64,000 bases of DNA from Pseudopyrenochaeta lycopersici (Eukaryota; Ascomycota; Dothideomycetes; Pleosporales; Pseudopyrenochaetaceae), in NCBI GenBank assembly GCA_003313425.1, contig NHZP01000062.1, positions 210,735 to 274,734 on the forward strand, written 5' to 3'. The translations under genes and the position numbers were made by a program. The notes under the pieces are model-generated. The model made no database searches and was not told the origin of the DNA. It worked only from the letters and a program-made list of their open reading frames with translations. Below, in pieces: positions 43,045 to 53,900 of the stretch. The stretch's first letter is position 1. The number at the start of each line of letters is the position of its first letter.

Positions 43045-46000
43045 CTATCGCGAGTCCTGGCTTGGTGTAGTAGTGTAGCCGTCGCTGTCGTCATCAAATA
43101 CCTCTTGGTTCTCATCATTCTTCTCATCCTCATCCAGCCTGTCCAGTAGCTCCCTCCTCCAGTCGGCAGCAATCCCTGTACGAAGCCAGCTCTTCAAACA
43201 CTCACTCCTCTCTATAGTAGCAGCGCCAAGCTTGAATCTTGACCAGCTTATAGTCCTCCGGGCGCCGGAAAAGATCCTTTCCGGCTCTGCCGACATAGCT
43301 GGAATAGAGAGGATCTCAATAGCCATACGAGAGAGCGACGGGTAGGCCTGGCGATTGGCTGGCTGCAGCCACCAGTCTAGCGATGATGTTCCAGTAGGTA
43401 GCTTGGCCAGCGGTGGGCTATTGATGAAGTGTTCGAATTCGTCGACGAACGAATTCATCGCATGAGCTCGTTCGAATAGGTCGTACGCATCAGGTTCCTT
43501 GTTCCTATCCTCACTATCTAGTATTTCATCGGCAGTGTATTTATCTTTGTATTGATTCACCCAAAGTCGGCGTGTTGCATCAATAGTTTTCTTCTTCCAA
43601 TCTGTCTTCCACTCCCGCTTCAAGTATGCATCGCGACGATGAGGTGCGAGTAGTAGGGCTGCGCCGTACACTACTACTTTGTCGGTAAGGCTGTAATACA
43701 CATCAAAGGCTGCCCATGCGGCGTCAATCGCGTTGTGTAACTTCGGCTGGCCGGCGTATTTGACCTATCGCGAGTTAGTGATTGCGACTATGTAAATAAC
43801 TACTGTGCATACATCTGACGCCCGGAAATGCGATCCTACAGTGACCCCGCAAAAGTTTCCGCCACACTAGTCGCGACGCGTTCCCTCACAACATCTCCTT
43901 CTCAACTTTCAAGTATCATAACTATGCCACCACATCGCCAAATTTTACAAGAAATAGACCAAAATACGCGCAGAGGCCCTAATTTAACAGTCCAGCAGCG
44001 AGATCAAATTATTGGGATGCTGCATGGTGGTTCTACAGTTGCTCAAGTTGCTGACGCGTATGGCCGGAGTGAACGCGCTATACGCGACCTCAGGAAGAAA
44101 TATCACCAAACAGGCACAACTGCAGATAAACCTCGCAGCGGCCGGCCACCTATACTATCGCTTCATCAAAAGAAGATCATCTATCGCAAAGCACGTGCGC
44201 AGCCAAAAATTGATTACAAAGAGCTAGCTGAAGTAGCAGTGGTTGTGAATCCAGATGGCACCTCTTCGAAGCCGCCTAGCTCTAGCACACTATCCCGATA
44301 CCTCAAAAGACAAGGCCTCACTAAATCTCCTTGTAAAAAGCGTCCTAAGCTCCATCGCGGGGATGCGTTGAGGCGCCTCAAGTTCTGCAAGGAGTACTCT
44401 CAATTCCCATGGCATCGGCGCACGCTCAAGTTCTCTGACGAATGCTTAGTTCAGAAGGGCTCAGGGCAAAACCAAGAGTGGGTTTTTCGAAATTCACAAG
44501 AGAAATGGAAGACAATAATGCTCCAAACCTATGGCTGCGGTAAAAAGGTGTCACAAATGGTATGGGGTTCAATATGGTTGGATGAACGTGGGTGTGCCCG
44601 GAGAAGTCCTCTAGTCATAATGGAGCGTGATTTCGATGCTCTAAAGTATGGGTACTCCGCTAAAAGTTACATTAAGGCCTTGACTAAAGGGCTTCTACCA
44701 TCTTGGCGTCGTTCTCAGCTTTTTATGCAGGATAACGCGCGCATACACACAGCTGCAGCGACGCGTGAGTTCCTGCGCGAGCACCACATCACCACCATCA
44801 AATGGCCAGCATACTCACCTGATCTCAACCCAATTGAGCACCTCTGGTGGTACCTGAAGAAGCGCATGTACAAATTCTATCCACAATATAACAATTACAG
44901 CCAAGCTATAGAAGAGTGGGATGGCTTTTGCAGTGCATTGAAAGAGTGCTGGCGGCGCATACCAGCCAAGCTCATCAAGCGCCTCATCTTGAGTATGCGA
45001 CAACGAATTGCTGCATGTAAAAAGGCACGAGGATGGCAAACAAAATATTAATCATCTATGCAACTCTTGACCCAAAAAAAATTAATTACATAATATTTTG
45101 GCTGAGATATATGGTGTTGAAGTTTGGTGTACATGTGCTTGAGAGGGTGGCTCGTGCATGCGCGGCGGAAACTTTTGCGGGGTCACTGTAGGAAATCCAT
45201 ACTAAATAAAACTTGATCTAGGGTCGCATTATCACGCTGTACCTCGTTGGTAATACGCTCGAACGGTTGGAGGAAGTTCGCAACGTCTTGCAGAAGCGCC
45301 CAGTCGCTTGGTGATAGTATATCATCATCAAACTTAGTGTAGTGCTCTTCCTGAAACTTGATTATATAGCGCTTAAGTAGCAGCGCTACTTTTATCATTG
45401 TGTACCAAGAATTCCATCGAGTCTCGTTGTCTAGAGGTATAATACGGCCAGCGAGCCGTACAAACGCTTGGTAGAGTGCATTGGTGGATCGAATAGTAAC
45501 TACAGTGTTATGAAGCTTACCAATAGGCCCCATCTTGCGAAATGCATATTTGCCAAGCTTTGACTTTCGGAATTGTTTCTGAACGATCGCATCTATATCA
45601 TCCGGATCGATAGTGTCGTTGTCTTGAAGTTGCTTTCTAGCAGCTTCGAATGCGGCCTGTACAGCCGCCTTATCTGGGCAGAAGAAGAAGGCTTGTATGG
45701 CTATATTGATTACATGGCCATGGCAGCGAATTCGACGCTGGGTAGCGTTCAAATAGGTAGCGAATCCTGCTTCATCAAGGCGACGGGCAAGGCGCCTTAA
45801 TAGTAGATCGTTCGAACCGTGGTTATCGCCGACGCAGTAGCCAATCTGATTTAGTATTTCGTACTCGGTAATCGTATTCCATAGAGGGTCAATTTGATCG
45901 TCACCACCGTGGCTATCAGGTAGGTAGGGTAGAGCAAGGAGAGCCTTACGACGCTTGAATTCTGAATCGACAAAATGTGCCACTATCGCTAGAAAGTTCT

Positions 46001-46724
46001 TCCGATTTGGTGACGACCAGACGTCGAGCGCTAAGTGTATGGATGAGATAGATGTCTTGAGCTTCTTCTTAAGCATCTCTTTATCTAATTCGTACGATTC
46101 GCGAATTATATTACTAATAGTCGTATGGCTAGTTGGAACAACGTCTTTGGCCATATAATTTACCGATTGGATAAGTGCATATAGCTCTGGCCAGGTTACT
46201 GCACTGTACGGAAGGTTTCGAACGACGATAAGCTCTGCGAGGGCCTCTCGAACCAGGGGCTTATTAATGCACTCTTTAAGCTGCCTATCCAGCTTCTTCT
46301 GGGCTGTAGCTTCTGCACGGATTGCCTGCTTCTGCATCATATTTTGAATATTATTTTCCGAAGCTTTCCTAACGAGATTGCCTTCAGGAGCTATAACAAT
46401 CCCATGGTGTTCCTTAAGGTGCGTACGCGCGTTTCCACTTAAATATTCCATTTTATTACAGATTGAGCAGTACCAGCAGTTCCAGTTACCCCTTTTCTTT
46501 AATTCACCTTCCTTTGGCCTCCTGTATAGGTCCCATGTTGACTTGGCTCGTATACAACGTTGTTTTCGGGGGCGTATTAGGGCATCAGCCTGGGTAGAGT
46601 CTTCCGCGACAGTAAGGCCGTCAAACAACGCAGAATCAAGTTCGGATACGTCAGACGAATTGTCAGAGGCTACAATTGATGTATTTAATGAAGGTTCGGG
46701 TGTTGACGACGACATTAGGATCAA
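43045..46724 (-). CDS. hAT-F transposase, interrupted by Tc1, otherwise open (759 aa)
   Basis: Coding segments are 46724-45189, 43836-43813 and 43764-43045. The first two are separated only by the Tc1 element at a TA site; the last two by a 48 bp GT-AG intron with a CACTAAC branch site. Frames are continuous across both. Motifs: BED finger WYCSICNKMEY with H...H, HLALDVWSSPNRKN, GYCVGDNHGSND, RIRCHGHVINIAIQAFFF, LDNETRWNSWYTM, and the C-terminal IEILSIPAMSAEPERIFSGARR. It is closest in this window to hAT-B. A few residues upstream of a second ATG (MSSSTPE) may not be translated. It is inactive at present because Tc1 breaks an exon. Confidence 0.88.
43839..45188 (+). mobile_element. Tc1/mariner copy 2, intact
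   Basis: A 1350 bp element with inverted ends starting CAGTGACCCCGCAAAAGTTT and TA duplications at 43837-43838 and 45189-45190. It is inserted in the coding exon of hAT-F. Unlike copy 1 (19351-20700) it shows no RIP decay and its transposase frame is open. Confidence 0.96.
43924..45051 (+). CDS. Tc1/mariner transposase, DD34E (375 aa, intact)
   Basis: The start is the ATG at 43924 (MPPHRQILQEID). The N-terminus has a paired-type helix-turn-helix (LTVQQRDQIIGMLHGG, VADAYGRSERAI), an RPGR-like linker (PRSGRPP), and a second helix-turn-helix (SSSTLSRYLKRQGL). The DDE catalytic triad is visible as FSDECLV, FMQDNARIHTA and YSPDLNPIEHLWWYLKK, with 34 residues between the second Asp and the Glu. 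This spacing marks the Tc1 group. The basic C-terminus ends KARGWQTKY. No stops or frameshifts; a probable active transposase. Confidence 0.95.
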   Translation: MPPHRQILQEIDQNTRRGPNLTVQQRDQIIGMLHGGSTVAQVADAYGRSERAIRDLRKKYHQTGTTADKPRSGRPPILSLHQKKIIYRKARAQPKIDYKELAEVAVVVNPDGTSSKPPSSSTLSRYLKRQGLTKSPCKKRPKLHRGDALRRLKFCKEYSQFPWHRRTLKFSDECLVQKGSGQNQEWVFRNSQEKWKTIMLQTYGCGKKVSQMVWGSIWLDERGCARRSPLVIMERDFDALKYGYSAKSYIKALTKGLLPSWRRSQLFMQDNARIHTAAATREFLREHHITTIKWPAYSPDLNPIEHLWWYLKKRMYKFYPQYNNYSQAIEEWDGFCSALKECWRRIPAKLIKRLILSMRQRIAACKKARGWQTKY

Positions 46725-47021
46725 ATTATTAATAGATTTGATAGGTAAGATGTATTTTAGTAGTACAGGACCCAGTGTGTAAATGCCAAGTACCCTATCA
46801 CGTTTCTAGTATAGGGCATGCACTGTAGCCGAATAGCCTCATATTGAGAGCTAATTGTACTTGAAATCTTTCAAATTTCTAGCTATTTCATATATAAATC
46901 TCTGACTAAATATATGTATTATACAAATCATATTCATGCCCTCAAAACTATACATATTCATCGTGAATAGTTTATGTATAGTATTTTATTCATGAATAGT
47001 AAAATATACATAGCAACCCTG

Positions 47022-47690
47022 ACGAGGAGGACGAGGACGAGGTTGTTGGGGGGACATTCCGGGCGATCGTGCAATGGGGGAGCGGGAGGAAGCGATGGGG
47101 AGGGATTGAAGGGAACAAGTTGAGTTGGATTATTGGGAGGATTGTTGGGTGTTTGAAGGGTTAGGGTCACGTGAGTGGCATGAGACCCCAGTGGGATCCG
47201 GAGTGACATTTTCAAAACAGTACAGTATAACGTAATAGAGGCAGTAGCAGTACAGGGTTTGTAAGGGTGTAAGGAGTGTTTTTGATAGTTATTTGATAAG
47301 AGTTGGGGTTAATGCCCGTACAATAATCCCAGGGAAGACGTAAACACCCGTACAAGAATTTGCAGGGGAGTAGAGGGAAGCCCGTACAAGGATTTAGGGG
47401 AGAAGGTAGATGTTCGTACAAGGATTGCAGAGAGAAGTGGGATGCCCGTATAAGAATTTACAGGAGAAGTTGGACGTCCGTACAAGGATTGTATGGAGTA
47501 GTTAAATAAGGGAGGGAGAGAGATTTGAAGAGTTGAATGAAGGGAGGGAAAGAGATTTAAAGGAGAGGAGGGGAATGCCCGTATAAGAATCCCAGGGGAG
47601 AGGTAACCCGTCCGGTGCAGAACGCGGAGCGTAACAGAGGGATGGGGGTTGGGCCCGTAAGGTGTCATAAGAAGAAAGGAGGGGAAAGCA
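47022..47690. other. Non-coding stretch between hAT-F and hAT-D
   Basis: G-rich and purine-biased on the + strand, with a degenerate tandem array (separate entry). The minus-strand ORFs here are Pro/Leu-rich products of that composition. Confidence 0.5.
47314..47607. repeat. Degenerate minisatellite, about 32 bp unit
   Basis: Roughly seven to nine diverged units built on CCCGTACAAGRATT followed by a GGGGAG-type purine run. Examples start at 47314, 47348, 47382, 47413, 47446 and 47478, with a last one near 47578. Units vary in length and are interrupted, so it is old. Confidence 0.7.
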
Positions 47691-50600
47691 GTGGTGTTAT
47701 TGGATTGGAGGGCATTTGGATTGGACTGGCGTGGATCGTATTTGGATGGGGTGGATCCGGTGCCTCAAATATTTGGATTGGATTGGATCGATTCGCTGTA
47801 GGCTCCTGGAGCTCCAATGACTTAACCCAACTGGGCAAAGGCTAAACTCGATTAGACAGGTAGCGACTCAAGCGAATTTGTTGTAGCAGCACCAAGCACC
47901 AGTACACGCGTCTGTCATACCGCGTAATGCTACAAGGACGATGTTTCCTAATAAAATTCTTTGGGAAAACGCGTCACGCACATCTATTGAAGTACTCTCG
48001 ATATGGCAGACATGCCCATACGGTCCACTTATCAGTAACACCATGACGATCAAAAGCTACTTCAGCGGCTGCTCTAAGGCCACAGATACCGACAGAATTA
48101 TTCTTGCCCCATCATCTATCAGCCCTCGCCGAAATGACGTCGCCGATGACACGTTGATCGAGCCCGACGAGTTTAAACTGAATGGGAAGCAGTATGTCCG
48201 CTGCCGCGTTTTGGCGAAGCCCCAGAAGCATAATAGGAAGAGGACGTCCATTGTTTGGATGTATGGCGAGGATATCCAGTTCAAGCAGGATCCGACGAAG
48301 AGGTTCTGGTACTGTTACTTATGCGAACAAAAACATCACCAGCAGGAGCTTCCAACATCCGGAAACGGTAATACTACTGCCCTAGACCACCTCGAATCAA
48401 AACACCAAATTGATAGGAAGACTGGTGAATTCAACCCGAGAAAGAAGGGTTCGTCACAGCCATCAATCATTGACTTCAATAATATATCCACCCTTGTATT
48501 CAGACGCCGGTTTGACGAATTTAAGGAACTTCTCATTCGGTGGATCGTCTATTGCCATATCGCCTTCTTTCAGATTGAGAATGCCTACTTCCGCGAACTC
48601 CTCTTTTACATCTTTCCTATCTTTCCTGGCCTAACAAAGCTCCTCCCGAAGGCCAGGCTGGTAATTCGCAGGTGGATTAAAGAGGCGTTTGACGCACGGA
48701 AGGAGAGGCTGCGTCTGGACATGGAAGAGGCCCACAGCAATGTGTCGATTTCGTTTGACTTATGGACGTCACCTAATTATCTGGCCATACTCGGTTGTGT
48801 CGCTCACTTCATCGACAAAAAGGGCAAGCGACGAACAGCTGTTCTTGCGCTTCGTGAACTCGCTGGCGAACATTCAGGCGAGAATATGGCGGATGTCCTC
48901 CTCCATATATTCGACGACTATAAGATTAGTGGCCGAATTGGGTACTTTATGGCAGATAACGCGAGTTCAAATGATACCTGCGTTGACCTGGTCCTTCAAG
49001 CTCTTTATCCAAATATGAGTAAAAAGCAGCGCCTACGACGACGTCTTCGGTGTTTTGGCCATATTGCCAACCTCTGCGCGCAGGCTTTTATCATCGGAAA
49101 GGACGCAGAGAAGATTTGCAGGGACCTTGAAGCTGCATATCGCGAAGGGGATTTGAAGCGAATTGGTGAGCTCTGGAGGAAGCGCGGTGCGGTAGGAAGG
49201 CTCCACAATGTCGTACGATATATTCGGGCCAGTCCTCAACGTCGTCAGTTCTTTAGATCAATTGAGATTGGCGGTGATCTAGCTGCATTTGATGGATTAG
49301 AGGTGAGTTCCTTCGGCCACAACCCGCAGTTAAGGATGTTAGTAAGGTACTAATGCTACTTTCTTTATAGGTTATTCAGAGCCAGTCCACGCGTTGGAAC
49401 TCATACTTTCTGTCTATCGGACGCGCCCTTAACGTTAAAGAACGTATTCAGCTCTTTTGTGATCAATACGAGCCTCCGTCAGGCACAAAAGATGTCCTAG
49501 ACGACCGCCTAACCCCACGGCAATGGGACGAACTCGGCCACCTCCATGACCAACTTGAGGCGTTCTACGAGGCTACCCTAATGAATGAAGGGAAGCAGTG
49601 GACTCTTGCGGATCATTTTCAGTCGTTGGACTGGCTAATTGATGAAACCCAAATTGCCCGACAGAAATTCGAACAGCTTGCCAAAGACGCCCTTCGAAAG
49701 CGTGGCCATAGTCAGGATAAACTGAACGAAGCTGACGACTACAATTGGCTTGCCGCTGCTGCTGAAGTTGCCTGGCAGAAATGCGAGCAGTACTACAACA
49801 AGGCCGACGAATCGCCGGCTTACTACGCCACTATTTCGTTAAATCCAACTCTCAAGAACCAATGGTACCATCAAGTCTGGAATGGGAACAACGATAAGCA
49901 GCCCTGTATTCAAACAGCCGTTGATGCTGTCAGGGAGTTCTGGGTTGACGAATATAGAGGCAAGTTCGCTGGAGGCGTCCCTACTCCTAACCACGTATCC
50001 AAGGCCCCAGTTTTGAAGGAGAAATCGTTCAGTTCTATTAGGAATCACAAGCGTCTAAAACTATGTCACCTAGAACTGGAATCCGATCTTGATGTACCTG
50101 CAATTGACCACTACAACGAGTTTATCAGTACTGATGTTATACGCCTCAACGACGACGAAGAATTCGACCTTATTCAGTACTGGAACGAGCGTTATCACTC
50201 GCAAACGGACTTAGCCCGTATGGCCCTTGACATATTGGCCGTGCCTCCCATGTCAGATGATTGCGAACGCCTATTCAGCAGTGCTAAGCTCCTCCTTACG
50301 GATCGTCGTTCACGACTCCAGATGGATATAATTGAGGCGAGCGAATGCCTGCGGGCTTGGTATGGACGGCCTGAGCGCCACGCTTTCGATAACTCTGAGA
50401 TAGGTTCGATGGAAGGCGAGACAGGTGGTGAAGTGACGTCTGGTGGCCAGGGTGCAGAAAGGGGAGAGGGCGTTGAGGAGGGTGGCAGCGAGGCGGGTAG
50501 CAGTGAGGAGGAGCCCTGTATAATGGAAGAGAAAAGTACTACTGGCGAATTTGATAGGTTTTCCCTATAGAATTTAAATATACAGCATGCATCTCTTACA

Positions 50601-50735
50601 CTTGAATCTGCTTACTAATCGCCGAAAAGGGAAATAATGCTATTGGATCCATATTGGAGAACCAGGAGCCTATAGGCCTTACCTTCTGGACTGGATTGGA
50701 TCGAACCTCGGATCCAGCTCCAATCCTTACTCAGG
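47690..50735 (+). mobile_element. hAT-D transposon, probable extent
   Basis: An inverted match TAGGCTCCTGG (47799-47809) / CCAGGAGCCTA (50662-50672) lies about 140 bp outside the coding region on the left and about 90 bp on the right. Further out both sides carry repeats of GGATTGGA(TCGA). Exact termini and the 8 bp duplication could not be fixed, so the limits given are approximate. Confidence 0.65.
47941..50570 (+). CDS. hAT-D transposase, two exons, intact (up to 853 aa)
   Basis: Exon 1 is 47941-49302, then a 68 bp GT-AG intron with a TACTAAT branch site (49303-49370), then exon 2 49371-50570. The phase is exact. An inner ATG at 48043 (MTIKSYFSGC) is an equally good start. Motifs: BED-like finger WYCYLCEQKHH with H...H, ISFDLWTSPNYL, IGYFMADNASSND, RLRCFGHIANLCAQAFII, QSTRWNSYFLSI, and C-terminal DILAVPPMSDDCERLFSSAK. 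The extreme C-terminus is Gly/Glu-rich. There is no decay. The fragment at 15801-16238 is its closest relative here. Confidence 0.92.
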
Positions 50736-50972
50736 TATGCCGCTAGGGAATGCCCCCCTCTCCTAAACTAAACCCTTTCAGGAAGTCATTGCCTCTTCCA
50801 GCCAAACCCCCTAGCATCTCATGCGACCTCTCTACGCGCACACATGTTACGCGTCAACGCGCTTTTGCTTGCCAACTTATCACGAACATCCTTCTCCCCG
50901 ACTACTACAGCTTACTGATTAGCTCTATCTTACTGCGTACTCCTCGTACTTCTTACTGGCCGTAGAGCTGCT

Positions 50973-53900
50973 ATGACGGCTCAACTCGGATTAAGAGAGC
51001 TCCTCGAGCAGCTCAATCTCCACGTCAACGAGCCTGAGCCAGTCATCATCTGTCGCCTGTGCAAATTTGCTCTGCATGGCACCAGCAAGTCCATCGCTGA
51101 TCATGTGGTTGAAAAACACAACCATTCCAGGTATATAACGAAGCAGCTACGCGAACTTCTCAAACCGTACAACATCCTAGGCCCAAGAGAGCTCCGCCTG
51201 CGACCAGACCACTCTCCGCCCCATCCCTATCTTGCCAATCACCTTGGAAATGCGTGTAAGCATTGTGGCCATAAGACGACGAGCATCGACCTTATGGGTC
51301 GCCATTTATCTGCTAAGCACGGCGTGAAGCGCAAGCCCTTGACATGGCTCCACGATCATGTCAGCCGAGGCCTGATGCTCCAAAGCTGGGACCATAATGG
51401 AGCGTACGGTTATTGGATTGTGAAACAGGATCGTACATCTGCTACTCGCAGTTCTGTCGTCGACAGCAGCCTGCAACAGACCTCTGCACCGCGCCTGCAG
51501 CGCCTCGAACAGCTACATCTTAAAGAACTTGAACGCATGAATCGTCGTCGAACGAATGCAACCAATGACCTTGGCAGTTGCGACATGGCTTTGAACACGA
51601 ACTGGATGCGACGCACTGGATGGGCGGAAACCTTCGCTGGTGCAGAGCGCAGGCTCCTCGTGCAGCTCGCGCAGATCCCCGTCGTCACGGTGCGGAATCT
51701 GCACCTCGGACTCTACGGAGGCGTGGATCTGTACAGCTGCAAGGAAGATGAGTATAGACTAAGCCTTCTAGTCGCAGCGCTAGACCAAGTCTTTGATCGA
51801 TGTGAAGACACAGTCCGCTATACCGATGTTTCAATCCGGTGTCTGCTTCGTAGTTCATACCCCGATCGCACGTACAAGGCGCCTTTCGAGTTGGTTGGTC
51901 GCAAGGCAACTACCCAAAGATACAGAAGGATCTTCAAGATGGTTTTCTGTTTCTGTGTGCGCTTCTGGAGGCTGGACAAGTGCGCACGACAAAACCTTCT
52001 ACGCAGGTCTCTTACCAAAGAGCAAGATGAGTCGCTGCACCAACTGTGGTTTGACCAGGCATGGTCCCTTATGCCCGAGATGAAGACGAAGGAGGCAGAG
52101 CCGCGCGCATACCAATTAAAATCAGACCCTCCAAACTTGGAAACCTGGGAATCGATTTCGGAAGATGAGAGCGACGAGTCTGCCTCCGTCATCACAGACG
52201 ATGGTGAGGAAGAGTTCGAATCAGCAGAAAGCCTACTGATGACTGCATCAGAATTTGAGGCGCCTTCCAAAAGTCATAGTTTCTCGAAAAGGAATGGCAG
52301 AGAAGCTCTTTCCCGGGCTGAGCGCATGAAGCGCCGCCAGTCCACTAGTATGGCCCACGCTGCAAGTGCTCTGGATTCGAGAAGGGATCATGAAACTCCT
52401 CAACCCTTTGAAAAAAAGGAGGCGACATGGAGTAGCCTACTGGAAGATATGCTCTTCCACTTTGTATATTTTCTATCAACAGAGGAATATGAGGATGGCA
52501 CGCCGTCCTCCACCCTTCTGATATACTCCAGCGGTGTTCTTGGCTTGACTCAAGGTGGCTCTACATTCGAACGCGCGGGGAATTATACGTCAAAATTGTC
52601 TGCCATGATCTATTGCGTTCGAATGATTATCCTCGAAGCTACTCTTCCTCGGTTTGCTCATGTTGGCCTGGGTTGGAGCGTTAGACCACGCCATGGACAA
52701 GTGGAGCTCCTCAATCAGGCCCGTGGAAAAAATTTGTGCCTGGGATCGCCAACGCCAATGAATGAGCTTCTTAGCCTACGCGATTACGGGAGGGTAAGCA
52801 GTCGCTCAGAAGGGCCCTCATTCCGCGTGACTTGGAGCCAAGACGGCCAGGTCGTCTCTTGGGAAAAACATAGCCTTTCCATGGCGAAGTTCCGTCAGAT
52901 CAGCCACGACTCTATTCAGGACACTTTGGCAGTATGCAGTGAACTTATGTATGGTTGGAGTCCGCCAATCGATCTGGGTAGCATTCGTGACCATCTTGCT
53001 GATACTTCCGCCGGCTATTCCTTCGTGACTGACAGTGCGAATGGCCTCTCAGAATCGTACCTAGAGCTATCTCGCAGGGCTTCCTTGGCGACGGTTAATG
53101 GACTGCTGGCTGATGATGACTGGGACGACCAAGCGGTCCGCCGGTACCTAGAGCTATACAGTCAAATGACCGAGCTGATGATGTTGTCGCTGTATTTGCT
53201 GGGAGGACAGGCTCCAAGGGGAACAGAACTGTCAGCGCTCGAGCACTGCAACGGGTCTTCGACATCTCGTGGTGTGTGTGTATATTCACGTAAGATGGCG
53301 CTGATCTTCAGGCACGCCAAGTCCCGGCGCTCGACCAATCATGAGTTCTACGTGGTGAGATTCATGCCAGATGAAGTTGGTCGGCTTCTCTACTATTATC
53401 TTGTGTTCATTCGGCCATTTGTATGCATGCTCCATCGAGAGTTCCACGCAGGGGACATCGATAGCACGCTTCTCTTTTCATTGCCGACTGTTCCAAAAGA
53501 GCCATTGAAGACGTCGGTGCTTACGAAGGCACTCGAGCGTCAAACCACGAGCACTGTGGGTTTCCGATTGAGCGTTAGGACATATCGACAGCTAGTGATT
53601 GCAGTAACCGATAAACATATTCGACACATATCAGAACCTTTCAACAGGCATGACGACCGAAGCACAAAGGCAGATCCGAATGTAGCATATGCATGGCAGA
53701 GTGGGCACAGACCACTGCAAAGAGGCATGTCATATGGAATTGACGGTGCATTCCCGGATACGCTTCAACCTGCGCTGCTCAATATTTACGAATGGGCATC
53801 GAACGAGTGGCACAAGTTTCTGCAGCTAGAACCAGCAGCTCACAACGCCTGTATCGAGACGATCGAAGGTCAAAAGCGTAAGGTGCCGTCTTCTTCCAGC

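Larger units (their letters stand above)
42838..47021 (-). mobile_element. hAT-F transposon carrying a nested Tc1 element
   Basis: The inverted ends are CAGGGTTGC(C/T)ATGTAT, starting at 42838 and mirrored ending at 47021. Without the Tc1 insertion the element is 2.83 kb. The bases next to the ends (CTGATCAT on the left, ACGAGGAG on the right) do not form an 8 bp duplication. The AT-rich subterminal regions contain repeated TATTCA/TGAATA motifs. Confidence 0.88.

Noticed and set aside
42830..47029. 8 bp target duplication for hAT-F
   Set aside because: CTGATCAT and ACGAGGAG do not match although the inverted ends are clear.
47314..47607. CRISPR-like array
   Set aside because: The repeats are degenerate, the spacing is irregular, and the host is a eukaryote. 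It is a minisatellite.
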